This document shows positions 1-10,386 of a stretch of DNA of 64,000 nucleotides, piece by piece. A program made the translations under genes and the position numbers. Below the pieces are notes generated by a model that made no database searches, was not told the DNA's origin, and saw only the letters and a program-made list of their open reading frames with translations. The stretch covers positions 3,100,001 to 3,164,000 of the forward strand of contig NC_085849.1 in NCBI RefSeq assembly GCF_020906515.1, read 5' to 3'. Position 1 is the stretch's first letter. Every line of letters starts with the position of its first letter. The DNA comes from Vanrija pseudolonga (lineage: Eukaryota > Basidiomycota > Tremellomycetes > Trichosporonales > Trichosporonaceae).

Positions 1-1201
1 CGCCTGGTCCTTCTCCCTGACCTTCTTGTTCTCGTCATTGGCGGCACGCTTCTCGGCCATCTTTCCCTCTCTCCCGACAGCGCGGGGCGCGACCTCCTCG
101 GCGCGCTCGAGCGCCGTCTTGCGGGTGGCCTTGCGCTCCGCCGCGCGGTCCGAGCTCGCCGTTGCCGCCTCCACCTCGCGCGCGAGCTGGCGGTCCGACA
201 CCGTCGGCGCCGCCGGGCCCACACGCGGGCCAGGTGATACCGACCGCGATGGCGGCTCGGGGCGCGGGCCAATCTCGTCGTCGTCGTCATCGTCGTCGTT
301 GCCGTCGCCTGCTGCGCCCAACCTCGACGCAGGCAGCGCCTTGCCGTGCGTCAGGCGGTCGACGTCTGCGCGCGCAGCTGCCAGCTCCTCTGTATTCACT
401 CGCGAGCGGTGGCTAGCAAACGACCATTTACTGCGGCGTCAGCGGGCGTCACGCGGCGGCGATCGCGGGCGACAATCCCAAGGAAGGCTTCCTCCAACTT
501 CGCTCCCTCCACCTCCTTCCCTTCCATTCCACTCACTACGCCGTCAAGTCCTTGGCCCGCGTCGCCGTCGAGTCGTGCGGCGCATAGCACTCGCGCGGCA
601 GCGCGCCGTCGTTCCACCGCCGGATGAACCGCCGAAAGTACTTGTGCGCCTGCTCCGAGCTCAGCTCGTCGAGGTACTTGCCGCGCTCCTCGCGCAGCCA
701 GAAGCGGTACTCATCGGCCTTGAGGCTCGGCGTCAGCACGGTGGGCGTAAAGGGAGCTCACAAGTAGTCGTCCTCGGTGATGGCGGACACGCCGAGCTCG
801 GCGAGGTCCAGCAGCTCCTCCTCCGAGTCGCTGGGTGATGGCTCGCGCTGCTTGCGCGGGGACTCGTCGCGCGACGATCGATGGCTGCGGTCGCGGTCTC
901 GCTCACGATCACGGTCTCGGTCGCGCCGGCTCTCCTTGCGGTCGTCCCGCTCACGATCCTTACGACTCGACCTCTCGCGGTCATCCCGGCGGTCCCGATC
1001 ACGGTCTCGGTCTCGGTCTCGCCTGTCGGGGTCCCTCCTGTCTCGGTCGTCGCGCCGATCGTCCTTGTCGCGGCGCCGGTCGCCATCGCGGTCACGATCC
1101 CGCTCACGCTCACGCTCACGAGCTCGATCCCGCTCACCATCGCGCTCTCGCCGACCCTCCCTTGGCGACCTCGATCGATCCCTGTACGACGACGACGGCA
1201 T
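1..1201 (-). CDS. SCI1-like charged nuclear protein (3' end beyond window)
   Basis: Exons 1201-762, 725-537 and 430-1; introns 726-761 (36 bp) and 431-536 (106 bp). Phase is continuous, and the last exon is still open at the window edge. The N-terminal ~135 residues are almost pure Arg/Asp/Glu/Ser (RD/RS-like). The exon 1-2 junction rebuilds the conserved block DDYFLKADEYRFWLREERGK, followed by YLDELSSEQAHKYFRRFI, typical of the plant style cell-cycle inhibitor 1 (SCI1) family and its fungal relatives. The exon 2-3 junction rebuilds TAYKWSFASH, also conserved there. The C-terminal part carries an acidic run, a Ser/Pro linker and a charged helix with VGREGKMAEKRA. This family is nuclear and often linked to RNA-processing proteins, but its biochemical role is not established. 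The final conserved piece and the stop lie left of the window. Family assignment is from remembered sequence patterns. Confidence 0.8.
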
Positions 1202-2351
1202 GGTGCGGTATTTTGCCGACTGGTTGTGAGTTGGTGCTGCCCAAAAAGTGGAGGAGGCGTTAGGGGCTCGGGCAAGTCTCGAGCCACTGCGTCATTGCTG
1301 CTTCCACTCACCCGCTATTTGGCACCAAATGCCGAGCGAACTGAGAGCAGCAACTCTTGACCCCCCAAACAGGCCTGCACAAGACCCAAGGCGCAGGCCA
1401 AGACTGCTACGCCTATGTTGGCGCCCCTAACGTGCCCCAGGCGCAGTCTCCTTGCACACCACCGCCTCAATCTTCCGCGATAACGATCAAGATTCCCATG
1501 CCAGAGGACCTCACACGCAGCGCTCGATCCCACCAGCTAACTTCTGTGCTATTTAATACCGCATGGCAGATCAAGAACCAGCTCGGCAAGAACCAATACG
1601 CTGTGCTGCTGTGGTGCGCGAGATAACACGGAAGCCTCGGTGGGAAGCGCGTGCGATAGAGAGACAAAGGCAGGCACAAGTGGGGGTGCTTGGACCAGGG
1701 CCAGATGTCGCAGGTCGACGTGGTCAAACAGAGCCTCCCCGGGGCGTAGACACAGAGGGGAAGAAACTGCAGCGTTCATCTGCTGCTGCGGACGCGCCGC
1801 TGACGAACGAGGTGGTGCGGAGCTCCTACACCCGGCATGAGACGGCTATTGCCCCAGTAGCTGGCGGTTCCCCATTCCAACGTCCCCCCTCAAACTTGCG
1901 CCGTGCCCCCCCTGGATACGATGGGACGCCTCGTTCCCACAGGTGTGTGCGGTGTGCTGCTGCGGTGCCAACTGATTGATTGGGCACGCGCTCAGAGCTT
2001 AGCTTGTGGTGCCAGGGGAAAGGCGAGATATGGGGTACGCGATGCTCAGGGCACACGCGGTGTAACATCACATCAAACGTGCCAAACCCCAGGGACAATG
2101 TGGTTGTGTGGGTGACTTGTCGCAGTGACGTCGGAAACATCGGAGGGGCACTCGGCGCCAGTGAAATCATTGCGTTGGAGTGAGATACGAGGGGGTTTGC
2201 TAGGCAACCACCTCTAGCTGCTGCAGGTGCAGCTGCTGTGCAAGCACACGCCGCGTGCATGTATAATGGACCCGCTTCTCTGATTCACTCTTCATCCTTC
2301 TGGCTTTCACTGCTGTTCCAGAACCGCCACTCACCATCGTTATCACTCACA
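1202..2351. promoter_or_regulatory. Divergent promoter region
   Basis: This 1.15-kb gap separates two divergently transcribed genes. I see no convincing coding exon; the open frames here (for example around 1563-1979) have unbiased composition and no recognisable protein. A TATA-like TATAAT lies at 2262-2267, 85-90 bp before the ARMT1-like start codon. Confidence 0.6.
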
Positions 2352-4364
2352 ATGACATCGACCCCGACCACCAAGTCTCACCCGAGCGCCAAGGCGCCGT
2401 CCAAGATGACGGTATGTAACCTGCGGGCTCGTCGTGGCGTTGCAGAGGCTGATGATATCGCAGCTCAACCTCGGTAACCTGCCGCCTAGGAAGGCGGGTG
2501 ACTTCAAGAAGGAGGCGCCGGCGGTGAGTGCGATAGCGGTGGCGAACGCGCTGACCTCCGCAGTGGCCTCGCACACCGTCGCGAGTCAACCCTAGTACGT
2601 TTTCGCCGCCGCCGCGATACCGAGCTCACACTGCCAGACCAGCCCCCTTGGCCCGCATACCGAGGCTACCACGAGTACTCGTTCGCTCATGTGAGTGTGG
2701 TGGTGTGCCCTCTGAAGCCCTGTGCGCGTTCTCACACCCACCCCAGGCCACCATGGGCGTCCGCCTGCCGACAATCCTCGGCAAGGCTATCAACGACGTC
2801 TGGCTCACGCTCAACCAAGAGTACGACGAGGACCGGATCCTGGACCTCCTCGAGTGCATCCATCGCATGGACACGCTCATGGCCGACCTGCAGAACAATG
2901 CTACGCTGCGCCCGATTGTCGACGACGGCGCAGGCGACGTCGCGCTCTGGAACAAGGTATGTGGGAATGAGTGGCGAGGGCGTGTGATCGGATCTGGTGG
3001 CGTTTGCTGATATGATAACGCAGGAAATCGCACGAGTATGTCGGCTGTCGTCGGCTCCTGGCGAAATCTGTCGCGCTCCCCGCTAACCTACCACCAGTTC
3101 TTCCGCGGCAAGGACTTTATGAACGCGCCGTGGCTCTTTGCCGAGGCGTACAAGTACCGCCGCCTGAGGGAGTGCTTCTCCCTCAGCAAGTACTGGGTGG
3201 ATTATGGTGGGTGCCGTGATTGCGCCACGCTCACCCGCCAGACGTCTTCTTCCGCCAAAAGTGCGACACGTTCTCACGCTCGTCGCAGGCCGTGTTTGAG
3301 CTCTCGACGCGCTTCCACGAGCCGGCGCAGGTCAACGGCAGCGCAGCGGACCAGGCCAAGAAGAACCGCCTCATCTTCCTCGAGCTTACGCAGAGTGAGT
3401 AGACTCAAGCTCGCCATCGTTACCTACCACCCTGACACCACGCCCAGTCTGCCTGTGGGGCAACTCGACCGACCTGTCCCTACTCATCGACATGACCGAG
3501 GAGGACATCAAGAAGCTCCAGTCGACCGGCGGCGAGCACCTCGCTGCCACCGAGAAGAACATTCTCGGCAACGACCTGGACAAGCTCGCCGACTACGTGC
3601 TCTCGCTCAAGGGCGCGCGCATCGACTTTGTGCTCGACAATGCCGGCTTCGAGCTCTACTGCGACCTCGTGTACGCCGACTGGCTGATCCAGTCGGGCAT
3701 TGCGAGCACGGTCGTCTTCCACGGGAAGCGCATGCCGTGGTTCGTGTCCGACGTGACCAAGCAGGACTGGAACTGGCTCCTCAATATCTGTGTGCACGGC
3801 AACCTCTTCCCCGAGGTCTCGGAGGAGGAGAACAACTCGCTGCGCGAGATGGGCCGCAGGTGGAAGCAGTACGAGAAGGAGGGCAAGTGGAAGTACGAGT
3901 GTGAGTGGGCGGGAAAAGTACATGTGCAGTTGCTGACGACTCAGCACATCCGTTCTGGAGCACGGGCTACACTTTGTGAGTCACAGCTATGCCTGCGCAA
4001 CGGCCCCCCCGCTGACGCACACCCCAGCTGGCACCTCAACTCCGAGTCCCCCGACCTCTGGATCGAGCTGCAGAGCTCCGACCTCGTCATCTTCAAGGGC
4101 GACCTCAACCACCGCAAGCTCACATACGACTGCCACGCGCCGCCCGAGACGCCTTTCCCTGTGGCGATTGGCCCGCTCGCGGCCGACGAGGGCGCGCCGC
4201 CCATCTGCTCGCTGCGCACCATCAAGTCGGACGTCGTCGTCGGCATCCCCAAGGAGCTTGGCCCCAAGCTCGACGAGGAGGAGCCCGGATGGAAGATCTC
4301 GGGCAAGTATGCCGTCGTGCTGCTGTCACCTGGCGACCCGAAGGGCCGTCCCGCGGCGCAGTGA
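2352..4364 (+). CDS. ARMT1-like damage-control phosphatase (DUF89 family)
   Basis: Eleven exons: 2352-2411, 2464-2523, 2564-2594, 2638-2690, 2747-2956, 3024-3035, 3098-3206, 3242-3394, 3448-3900, 3945-3975 and 4028-4364, giving 502 aa. DUF89/ARMT1 proteins are cobalt/nickel/manganese-dependent phosphatases that remove damaged or over-accumulated sugar phosphates such as fructose-1-phosphate; human ARMT1 was also reported as a protein carboxyl methyltransferase. Family hallmarks are visible: QPPWPAYRGYHEYSFAH near the N-terminus, GKDFMNAPWLFAEAYKYRRL, the metal-site segment LDNAGFELYCDLVYAD (around residue 290), HGKRMPWFVSDV, and STGYTFWHLN across the last two junctions. Length fits the family (about 440-500 aa). 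Exon 6 is only 12 nt. The first acceptor could instead be at 2445, which would add six residues. The TGA lies inside the first unit of a tandem repeat. Confidence 0.9.
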
Positions 4365-4485
4365 GCGCAGAGCGCAGTGAGCGCAGAGCGCAGTGAGCGC
4401 AGAGCGCAGTGAGCGCAGAGCGCAGTGAGCGCAGAGCGCAGTGAGCGCAGAGCGCAGTGAGCGCAGAGCGCAGTGAGCGCAGAGC
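4361..4485. repeat. Perfect 16-bp minisatellite at the ARMT1-like stop codon
   Basis: Seven full copies plus 13 bp of an eighth of the unit GTGAGCGCAGAGCGCA, with no mismatch between copies. The stop codon TGA (4362-4364) is part of the first unit, so the array forms the start of the 3' UTR. Each unit contains GTGAGC (a good splice donor) and GCAG (acceptor-like). Confidence 0.95.
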
Positions 4486-4605
4486 CCAAAACTCAGATAT
4501 GCTGTATTATGATGCATGGGATGTTGAAACGGATGCTAACAGATGTGACTATGGCTGATGAACCCCAATGCTGATGCGTCTGCTGCGTCGTGCAGCAGCG
4601 AGCGT

Positions 4606-6761
4606 CTAGACCTTTACGTCGGCCTTTGCGTCGACCTTTGCGTCGTCCCTGCTCGGTGTCGAGTTGAGGGTTGCGACGCTCGACTCGGTCGCCTCGTCCT
4701 GCCCCTGCGCACGCTGCGCCTCCTCGGGCAATGCGTCGCCCTCGCCGCCCTCGCTCTTCTCAGGTACAGGCGAGGCGTCGCCGGGCGTCTTGGCCGCCTG
4801 GGGACCGCGGTTGAGGCTGTAGGATTTCGTGGGGATCGTGATGACGAGGCAGATGGCGAAGATGATGATCGACAGGAGCCACACGGGGCGGAACGAGTCG
4901 GAGAAGGCCTTGAGCACTGCGTCCTTTGTCGGGCCCTCGGGCAGCTCGTGCAGCGCGATGTAGCCCTGCGCGCTGGTCGGCACCTCGAACTCAGTGCCGT
5001 AGCCTGGCACCTTGGTGAACTTGGACCTGAGGTTGGTGTTGAGGATGGCCGTGAAGACTGCGATGCCGATCGAGCCGCCGAGCGAGCGGGTGAGCGTCCA
5101 CGCAGACGTCACCGCCGCCATCTCCTTGAGCGGCATCGCCGCCTGCATGATGAGCAGCGGAGACGACAGCGACAGTCCGATGCCGACGGCGGGGAGGACG
5201 AGCAGGCCATACTGCCGACTAAGGGGCATGGTCGAGTCGAAGAAGCCGTACATGATGCCGAAGGACAGCACAGCGACGGCGTAGCCCACCCAAACAACAG
5301 GGCGGACGATACGCAGGCGTGACTGGATCTGGCCGGCCACGACAGTCGACCACGACACGAAGATGGCGTACGGCAGGAGCTGGATACCCGACTGGAGGGC
5401 GTCGGCGCCGCGCACGCCCTGGAAGAACTGCGGGAGCAAGATGTTGGACGGGATGAACGCGAGCGCGTGCAGCGTGCTGGCGATGGTGAAGAAGAGCGTC
5501 GTGCGCGTCTTGAACATGCGCGCGGGGATGACGGCGTTGCGGGAGGTGTACAGGCTGTTGACGACGGTGAGCACCAGCAGGAAGCCGCCGACGGCAATCA
5601 TGGCGATCGCGGCCGCCGTGTGGAACCCGTGGTCTGCGGCCCACGAGAAGCCCGTGATGAGCAGCGCGCCGCCCGCCATGACGAGCACCAGGCCTGTGAA
5701 GTCGAATGTGCGCCGCAGCTCCGCGAACGTGATGCCCTTGGGCGGGTTGAGCTTGAGCGTGAAGACGAGGAGGATGAGGGCGACGCCGCAGGTTGGGCTG
5801 GGGGAAGGTCAGCATGGCACAGTGTGGCGACGGTCGTGTGGCACCTCGACCCGAGCACTCGACATCACAACCACGAACCAAACCCCTCCCCCACACCCAC
5901 TCACAGGTTGATGAAGAAGCACCAGCGCCAGCTAGCCTTCTGCGTGAGCGCGCCGCCGAGGATAGGCCCCAGAACCGCGGCGATGCCCCAGCTCGCGCCC
6001 ATGTAGCCCTGGTACGTGCCGCGCTGCTGGAGGGGCACGATGTCGGAGACGACCATGGTGGTCAGGCCGATGATGCTCCCTCCACCGAGGCCCTGGAACG
6101 CGCGCGCGACAATCAGCCAGGTAATGTTCTGCGCGGCGCCACAGAGGGCCGAAAAGACGGTGAAAACGATGATCGCGATGTACAGCATCGGCTTGCGGCC
6201 CACAATGTCGGACACGCGCCCGTTGACGGGGGTCAGGAGCGTCATGGCGAGCTGGTACGCAGTTGCAACCCAACTGTACTGGCTCGGCGTGGCATGGAAC
6301 TGGCCTTGTTAGCTCTCAGCTGCGGGGGACGAGGAGGAGGCCACACGGCGAGGAGAGGCATCTTCGGCCGTGTGGCTCCGGAGGGATGACTCACCTTTTC
6401 CGCAATGGTCGGCAAGGCGGTAGCGATGATCTGCCGTCAGCGTACCCCCAGACACCATACGCACTGTCTGGTCGAGCGCAGAGAGGAAGAGCACGAGGCC
6501 GATACTCGGCATGACGATCCAGAGGTTGTTGTCCGGGATGGCCGCGACGTCTGGGACCTTAGCTCCTGCCTTCCCTGCCACTCCCCATCTCTGCCACCCA
6601 CCCGCATCGCCCTCGGTCAACCCGCCGCCCTTCTTCCTCCGCGCGCCGTCGGTCGGCGTCGCCGTCCCCGAGCCAGCCTGGTTCTCGACGTCGCCCAGCG
6701 CCGGGGCGGTGGGCGGCAGGTCGTTGGGTATTGGTGCCGTGTCGTCGTATTTGGCGCTCAT
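4606..6761 (-). CDS. MFS exporter, DHA2-like (14-TM drug:H+ antiporter)
   Basis: Exons 6761-6465, 6430-6395, 6299-5905 and 5797-4606; introns of 34, 95 and 107 bp; 639 aa. This is an integral membrane transporter, presumably exporting toxic compounds by proton antiport. The cytosolic N-tail (~85 aa, Pro/Gly-rich) is followed by LDQTIIATALPTIAEKFHAT, which is rebuilt only after splicing. Motif A (GRVSDIVGRKPMLY), VARAFQGLGGG and a motif-C-like antiporter segment (GIAAVLGPILGGAL) follow, then many hydrophobic helices and a charged C-tail. Motif C and length point to DHA2 rather than DHA1; the substrate cannot be inferred. A 36-bp segment in exon 1 (GTGGGT...GGCAG, about codons 55-67) looks like an extra in-frame intron, so the protein could be 627 aa. 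Confidence 0.9.
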
Positions 6762-7456
6762 CGTGTTGATTGATTTGTTTTGGTGTTGCCGCTGCTCGCT
6801 CCCGCCAAGGACCTGTTATACTTGCCGTGTCGTGTTCGCTGCTCGTGATGCGCTCGAGACAATCGCGCCACTGCTCACGGCGCGCTCGTTATCGATTATA
6901 CAGCTGCCGGACACGTCCCGACAGCAGACACAGCGGCTAGAGTGGGGCAAAAGATGAGTCAGGCGTGCTGCGTCCTCACGCGGCGTCGCTTCCCCCTTTT
7001 ATTGCTTTGCTGGGCGTGTGGGTTTGTGGGTTAGTTGCCGAGCCTGCCGACGAACCCAGGCGATATTTTGCTTGGCTCCATTGCATCGCGCACTCGCTCC
7101 ATAAGCTGCGGCATGGCTGCGACGGACATATCCGAGCGAACGGTGGCTGGGGCTGTGAACAAGAGGGCATTGCACCCAAGCCTTGTCTTGGCTCTCTCCT
7201 TGCATCGGACCCATGGACCCATGTGCGGCCGACGTTCAACTTCTCTGGCCGCAGGCCGTGTCCACCCACTCTCCAACTCGCCGACTCCCGCCCCGGTGCA
7301 GTCGGATCCGCCAAAACCAAAATTTGCTTCCGCCACTCCGCCAAAAGACCAATCTGCCACACTCGTCATATGACGCTACCATACGCGAGACCATCATCAA
7401 TGTGCATATCCAGGTCTCAAAAGGTAATAAAGGCAGGCGCGAACGATGCGACGCAC
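6762..7456. promoter_or_regulatory. Intergenic: MFS promoter and NDK 3' flank
   Basis: Head-to-tail spacer between two minus-strand genes. The open frames on both strands here are low in coding character, and I recognise no protein, RNA gene or repeat. Confidence 0.5.
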
Positions 7457-8528
7457 TTAAGCCTCGTACACCCATGCGCTGTTGGCGGCAGTCCACTGGG
7501 TCTAGCATCTGTTAGCAAGAATCCCAGAGGTAAGGCAGAAATTGAAACTCACAAGGCCCTCGGGGAACCAGAGAGCGATCTCCTTCTGGCCGTTCTCGAC
7601 CGAGTCGGAGCCGTGGCCTGGCGGGTTAGCACTACCATTCTAATGCCGTGCTCATGGCTACACGCTCTACTCACAGACGTTGGCGCCGGTCTGGAGGGCG
7701 TAGTCACCACGGATGGTGCCTGCAGATCGTCAGCGGGGCCACACCTTCCAACTCGACAGCCAGTACTCACCAGGGGCCGAGGCGAGGGGGTTGGTGGCAC
7801 CGAGCATGACACGGCCGGTCTTGACGGCGTCAAGGCCCTCCCAGACCATGCAGACGACGGGGCCCGAAAGCACTAGAGGTGGTGTTAGCCTCTATACTCC
7901 TACTCCACTCTGTCGCCGACACGGGCCCAAGCCACGCGCCACGTAACGCCATGCCGCTGGTTCTACGCACTGTAGGTGATGAGCTTGGGGAAGAAGGGCT
8001 TGTCCTTGAGGTCGGCGTAGTGCTGCTCGAGGTGCTCCTTGGTGGGCTGGGCGAGCTTGAGGGCAGCGAGCTTGAAGCCGCGCTTCTCGAAGCGGGCAAT
8101 GATCTCGCCGACGAGGCTGGGGAAGTAGGTAAGCACGGGCCGTCTTCGTCTATGCTATCCGGGCGGTTCGGCTACCGCACTGGCCCTTGCCGTTGGGGCG
8201 AACAGGCCAGCGTAGCGTAACTGCCCGGATTGAAGGAGACTCACCCGCGCTGGACGCCGTCAGGCCTGTGGGTGGGAGTGGAGGGGTAGGCCGAGTAGGT
8301 GCAGCGGGGCACGAGTAGAGTGCGTTCGGGATAGACGACGAGGTGTGAGGAAGCCGCAGGCAAAGCAAAAGAGAGCGAAGTGTCAGTTGTTGTTCATAGC
8401 AGTCTCATGACGTGGAGGAAGGAGAGGAGCAGCGCGCACAATGCCAACGCGCGCGCTCCTCACTCCCACCTCCCCTCAACCACCTCTACGCACTTGATCA
8501 TGATGTAGGTCTGCTCGGAGGTGGACAT
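7457..8528 (-). CDS. YNK1: Nucleoside diphosphate kinase
   Basis: Seven exons: 8528-8494, 8265-8245, 8116-7971, 7872-7771, 7719-7675, 7617-7553 and 7501-7457, giving 152 aa, the standard NDK length. The enzyme transfers the gamma-phosphate from ATP to other NDPs by a ping-pong mechanism through a phospho-histidine. Visible: the N-terminal TYIMIKPDGVQRGLVGEII assembled over three exons, the [12 protein letters not shown] helix, [29 protein letters not shown], and the catalytic-His block [13 protein letters not shown] followed by [13 protein letters not shown]. The second exon is only 21 nt (most of the P-D-G-V-Q-R-G motif). The first intron is 228 bp, long for this genome. No targeting peptide, so cytosolic/nuclear. 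Confidence 0.96.
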
Positions 8529-9413
8529 TTTTGGATGTGTTTTGGTGTTTGTGTTGGATAGAGGTTGAAGAAACGTGCAGCAAAGTGTTATGGTGGTGCC
8601 CAGTGCCAGCGGTGCGCGACGACGGGACGCCTGCCAGGGTGCTGCCGCACCAACTTTCAAAATCCAGCCAGGGCGCGAGGTGCAAAAAAAAGATACCGCT
8701 CGCCGCGCACCTGCATGGCTGCCGCCGACTTTTTCCTGCGTGTGGCAGTGCACGTGACTTGGGCAGGTGTTGTCAGAGACTGAGTGCGAGGCTGGGTTCT
8801 TGATGCATTGCAGGGCTTCGTCGTCGTCGTCTCGAGCGAGATGATGGCCGACATGATGGCCTTGGATTGCGGCGCAGTGCAATGGCACACGTGCAGATCA
8901 GCGAGCGGCATTGGCCGTCGTTCCAGATGCCCACTCAGTGTCGCGTCTCACCCTCAGTGCAGGTCATCCCAGCGCTGCTTCTGCCCACTCTACAGCGTGC
9001 TTCCTACTGCTGCATGAATGGCCACTGACGCACTCGCAATCCTTGTGAAACGCGCTACATCCCCCTTGGCGTGTACCACTCTGCAGTCTGCCATTGTTCC
9101 CAACGCACACTTGGAGAGCTAACACGCGCCGCCGCCGCGCGCCACAGTGGCCATCTGATGCAATGGGTTCCAGGCACGGGATCACTTGTTAGATCCACAC
9201 AACGTCGTAGCCGAAAGGGTCCTCCCCCCTCGTCCCTTGTCCCCTCCGCTTCAACGGAAACACTGTAATCTTCACTGTCCATCTCATCGCAGCGACAACA
9301 GTGCAACGAGGGCCGTGTCTGATCGTTGACAGTCCTCGAGTCTCCAGTGCCCCGCTCAGCCACACCTTCCTCCGCCCCGCCACGGCACCTCCACCCCACA
9401 CCGCTCAGCCACG
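8529..9413. promoter_or_regulatory. Divergent promoter region with CACGTG E-box
   Basis: Lies between the NDK gene and the small membrane protein gene. CACGTGACTTGG sits at 8751-8762, 223 bp upstream of the NDK start, and the same 12-mer occurs upstream of the FKBP2-like gene. A second CACGTG-related site (ACACGTGC) is near 8886. No coding exon is apparent. Confidence 0.5.
8751..8762 (+). promoter_or_regulatory. E-box type site CACGTGACTTGG
   Basis: A palindromic CACGTG core with an AC extension resembles sites bound by bHLH factors such as Cbf1. It is shared letter for letter with 55789-55800 and lies in the same orientation relative to its gene. Binding is inferred only. Confidence 0.35.
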
Positions 9414-9929
9414 ATGCCAGTCTCCTTCGCCCCCGGCCCGCACCCGTCCTCGTCGCGCCGCGCGTCCGCGTCCTCGCCGTACCCAGGCCGCGTGATGACG
9501 AGCCTCGTGCCGCAGGACCTTCCCTCCCCGCCGCGCAAGAAACGCTCATCGTCCTCGGGATCGTCGCCGTCCTCGCCCCACGGCAAGCCCACACCGCCAG
9601 CTTCCCCACTCGACGACCCGTTCACCGACGACCGCAACACGATGAGCATACCGCCCCGGCGGGAGAGCGTGGCATGCTACGAGCGCGCGTGCCGCGCCGC
9701 GTGCTCCCCGCAGGCGGACTTCAGCGTGCCCTACACCGACGACACGGAGCACGCGGCGCGTTCGCCGCGCGCGTCGTCGCGAGACCCCGAACGCGTGCCC
9801 CTCCTAGGTGTCGACGAGGACGAGGAGAGCCCCCGCCGCTTCGAGTGGCGCGTGACGGCCATCATCGCCCTCGCGATTCTCATCATCACTGCTGTCATCC
9901 TGGGCGTCTTTAGACTCATCGAGGCGTAG
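9414..9929 (+). CDS. Small tail-anchored membrane protein, unknown function
   Basis: Single exon, 171 aa. I do not recognise a family. The first ~135 residues are Ser/Pro/Arg-rich and look disordered, with SSSSGSSPSS and basic clusters, a cysteine pair (CYERACRAAC) near residue 85-95, and an acidic stretch. A single hydrophobic segment near the C-terminus (VTAIIALAILIITAVILGVF) is followed by only five residues, and there is no N-terminal signal peptide. This fits a tail-anchored protein facing the cytosol. GC-rich third codon positions support it as a real gene. Several Ser/Pro sites could be phosphorylated. Confidence 0.65.
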   Translation: MPVSFAPGPHPSSSRRASASSPYPGRVMTSLVPQDLPSPPRKKRSSSSGSSPSSPHGKPTPPASPLDDPFTDDRNTMSIPPRRESVACYERACRAACSPQADFSVPYTDDTEHAARSPRASSRDPERVPLLGVDEDEESPRRFEWRVTAIIALAILIITAVILGVFRLIEA

Positions 9930-10386
9930 GGCGGGGCGAGGTGTGATGGCGGAAGGACGGGATGGCGGGCCTCCTGGCTGGATCCAGCGGCCGAGTTCAA
10001 GACCCAGTCTCATAGTTGTATTTCCATTAGTCTCGGCTCTTCAAAATCCACATCCATGCATCAGTGTATCGTAGTGAGCGTCGTTGTGGCTGCATTGCGC
10101 GTCGCTCTAGAGTTTGCTGACCCAAACACTGGGAGTGGAGCCGCCAGGAGGCAATCTCTCAGGCCGTAGGCCGGGACCCCGCATTTTGGCCCCACACCAC
10201 CTGACCCGGCCCACCCAACGCGGTTACGGGCGGAGCATGTCAGTGACGACGTAAGGTCCGTCATTGAGAGAGAGAGCAGCATACAGTGGTGGGTGTGTTG
10301 CACGCTGCCCGACCCCACTGCAACACTTTGTACAACCTCGACCAAGACGTTGCAAGCTTACACTCACCACTCATTCACGCACAACA
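9930..10386. promoter_or_regulatory. Intergenic, upstream of BCKDHA-like gene
   Basis: Head-to-tail spacer; nothing beyond presumed 3' UTR and promoter. No repeat or extra exon seen. Confidence 0.5.

Noticed and set aside
733-1311. Several overlapping RS/RD-rich or Thr-rich frames on both strands
   Set aside because: They are other frames of the CGxGAT-type repeat coding the charged head of the SCI1-like protein; only the frame that joins the conserved downstream exons is kept.
1563-1979. 138-codon plus frame in the first divergent promoter
   Set aside because: No domain, mixed codon use, and no sign of introns or conserved ends.
4361-4485. Repeat array considered as a CRISPR
   Set aside because: Units are directly adjacent with no spacers, and the genome is eukaryotic.
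4326-4517. Minus-strand frame with repeated Ala-Leu-Arg-Ser-Leu peptides
   Set aside because: It is the translation of the 16-bp minisatellite, which is stop-free in all three frames on that strand; no start context or conserved flank.
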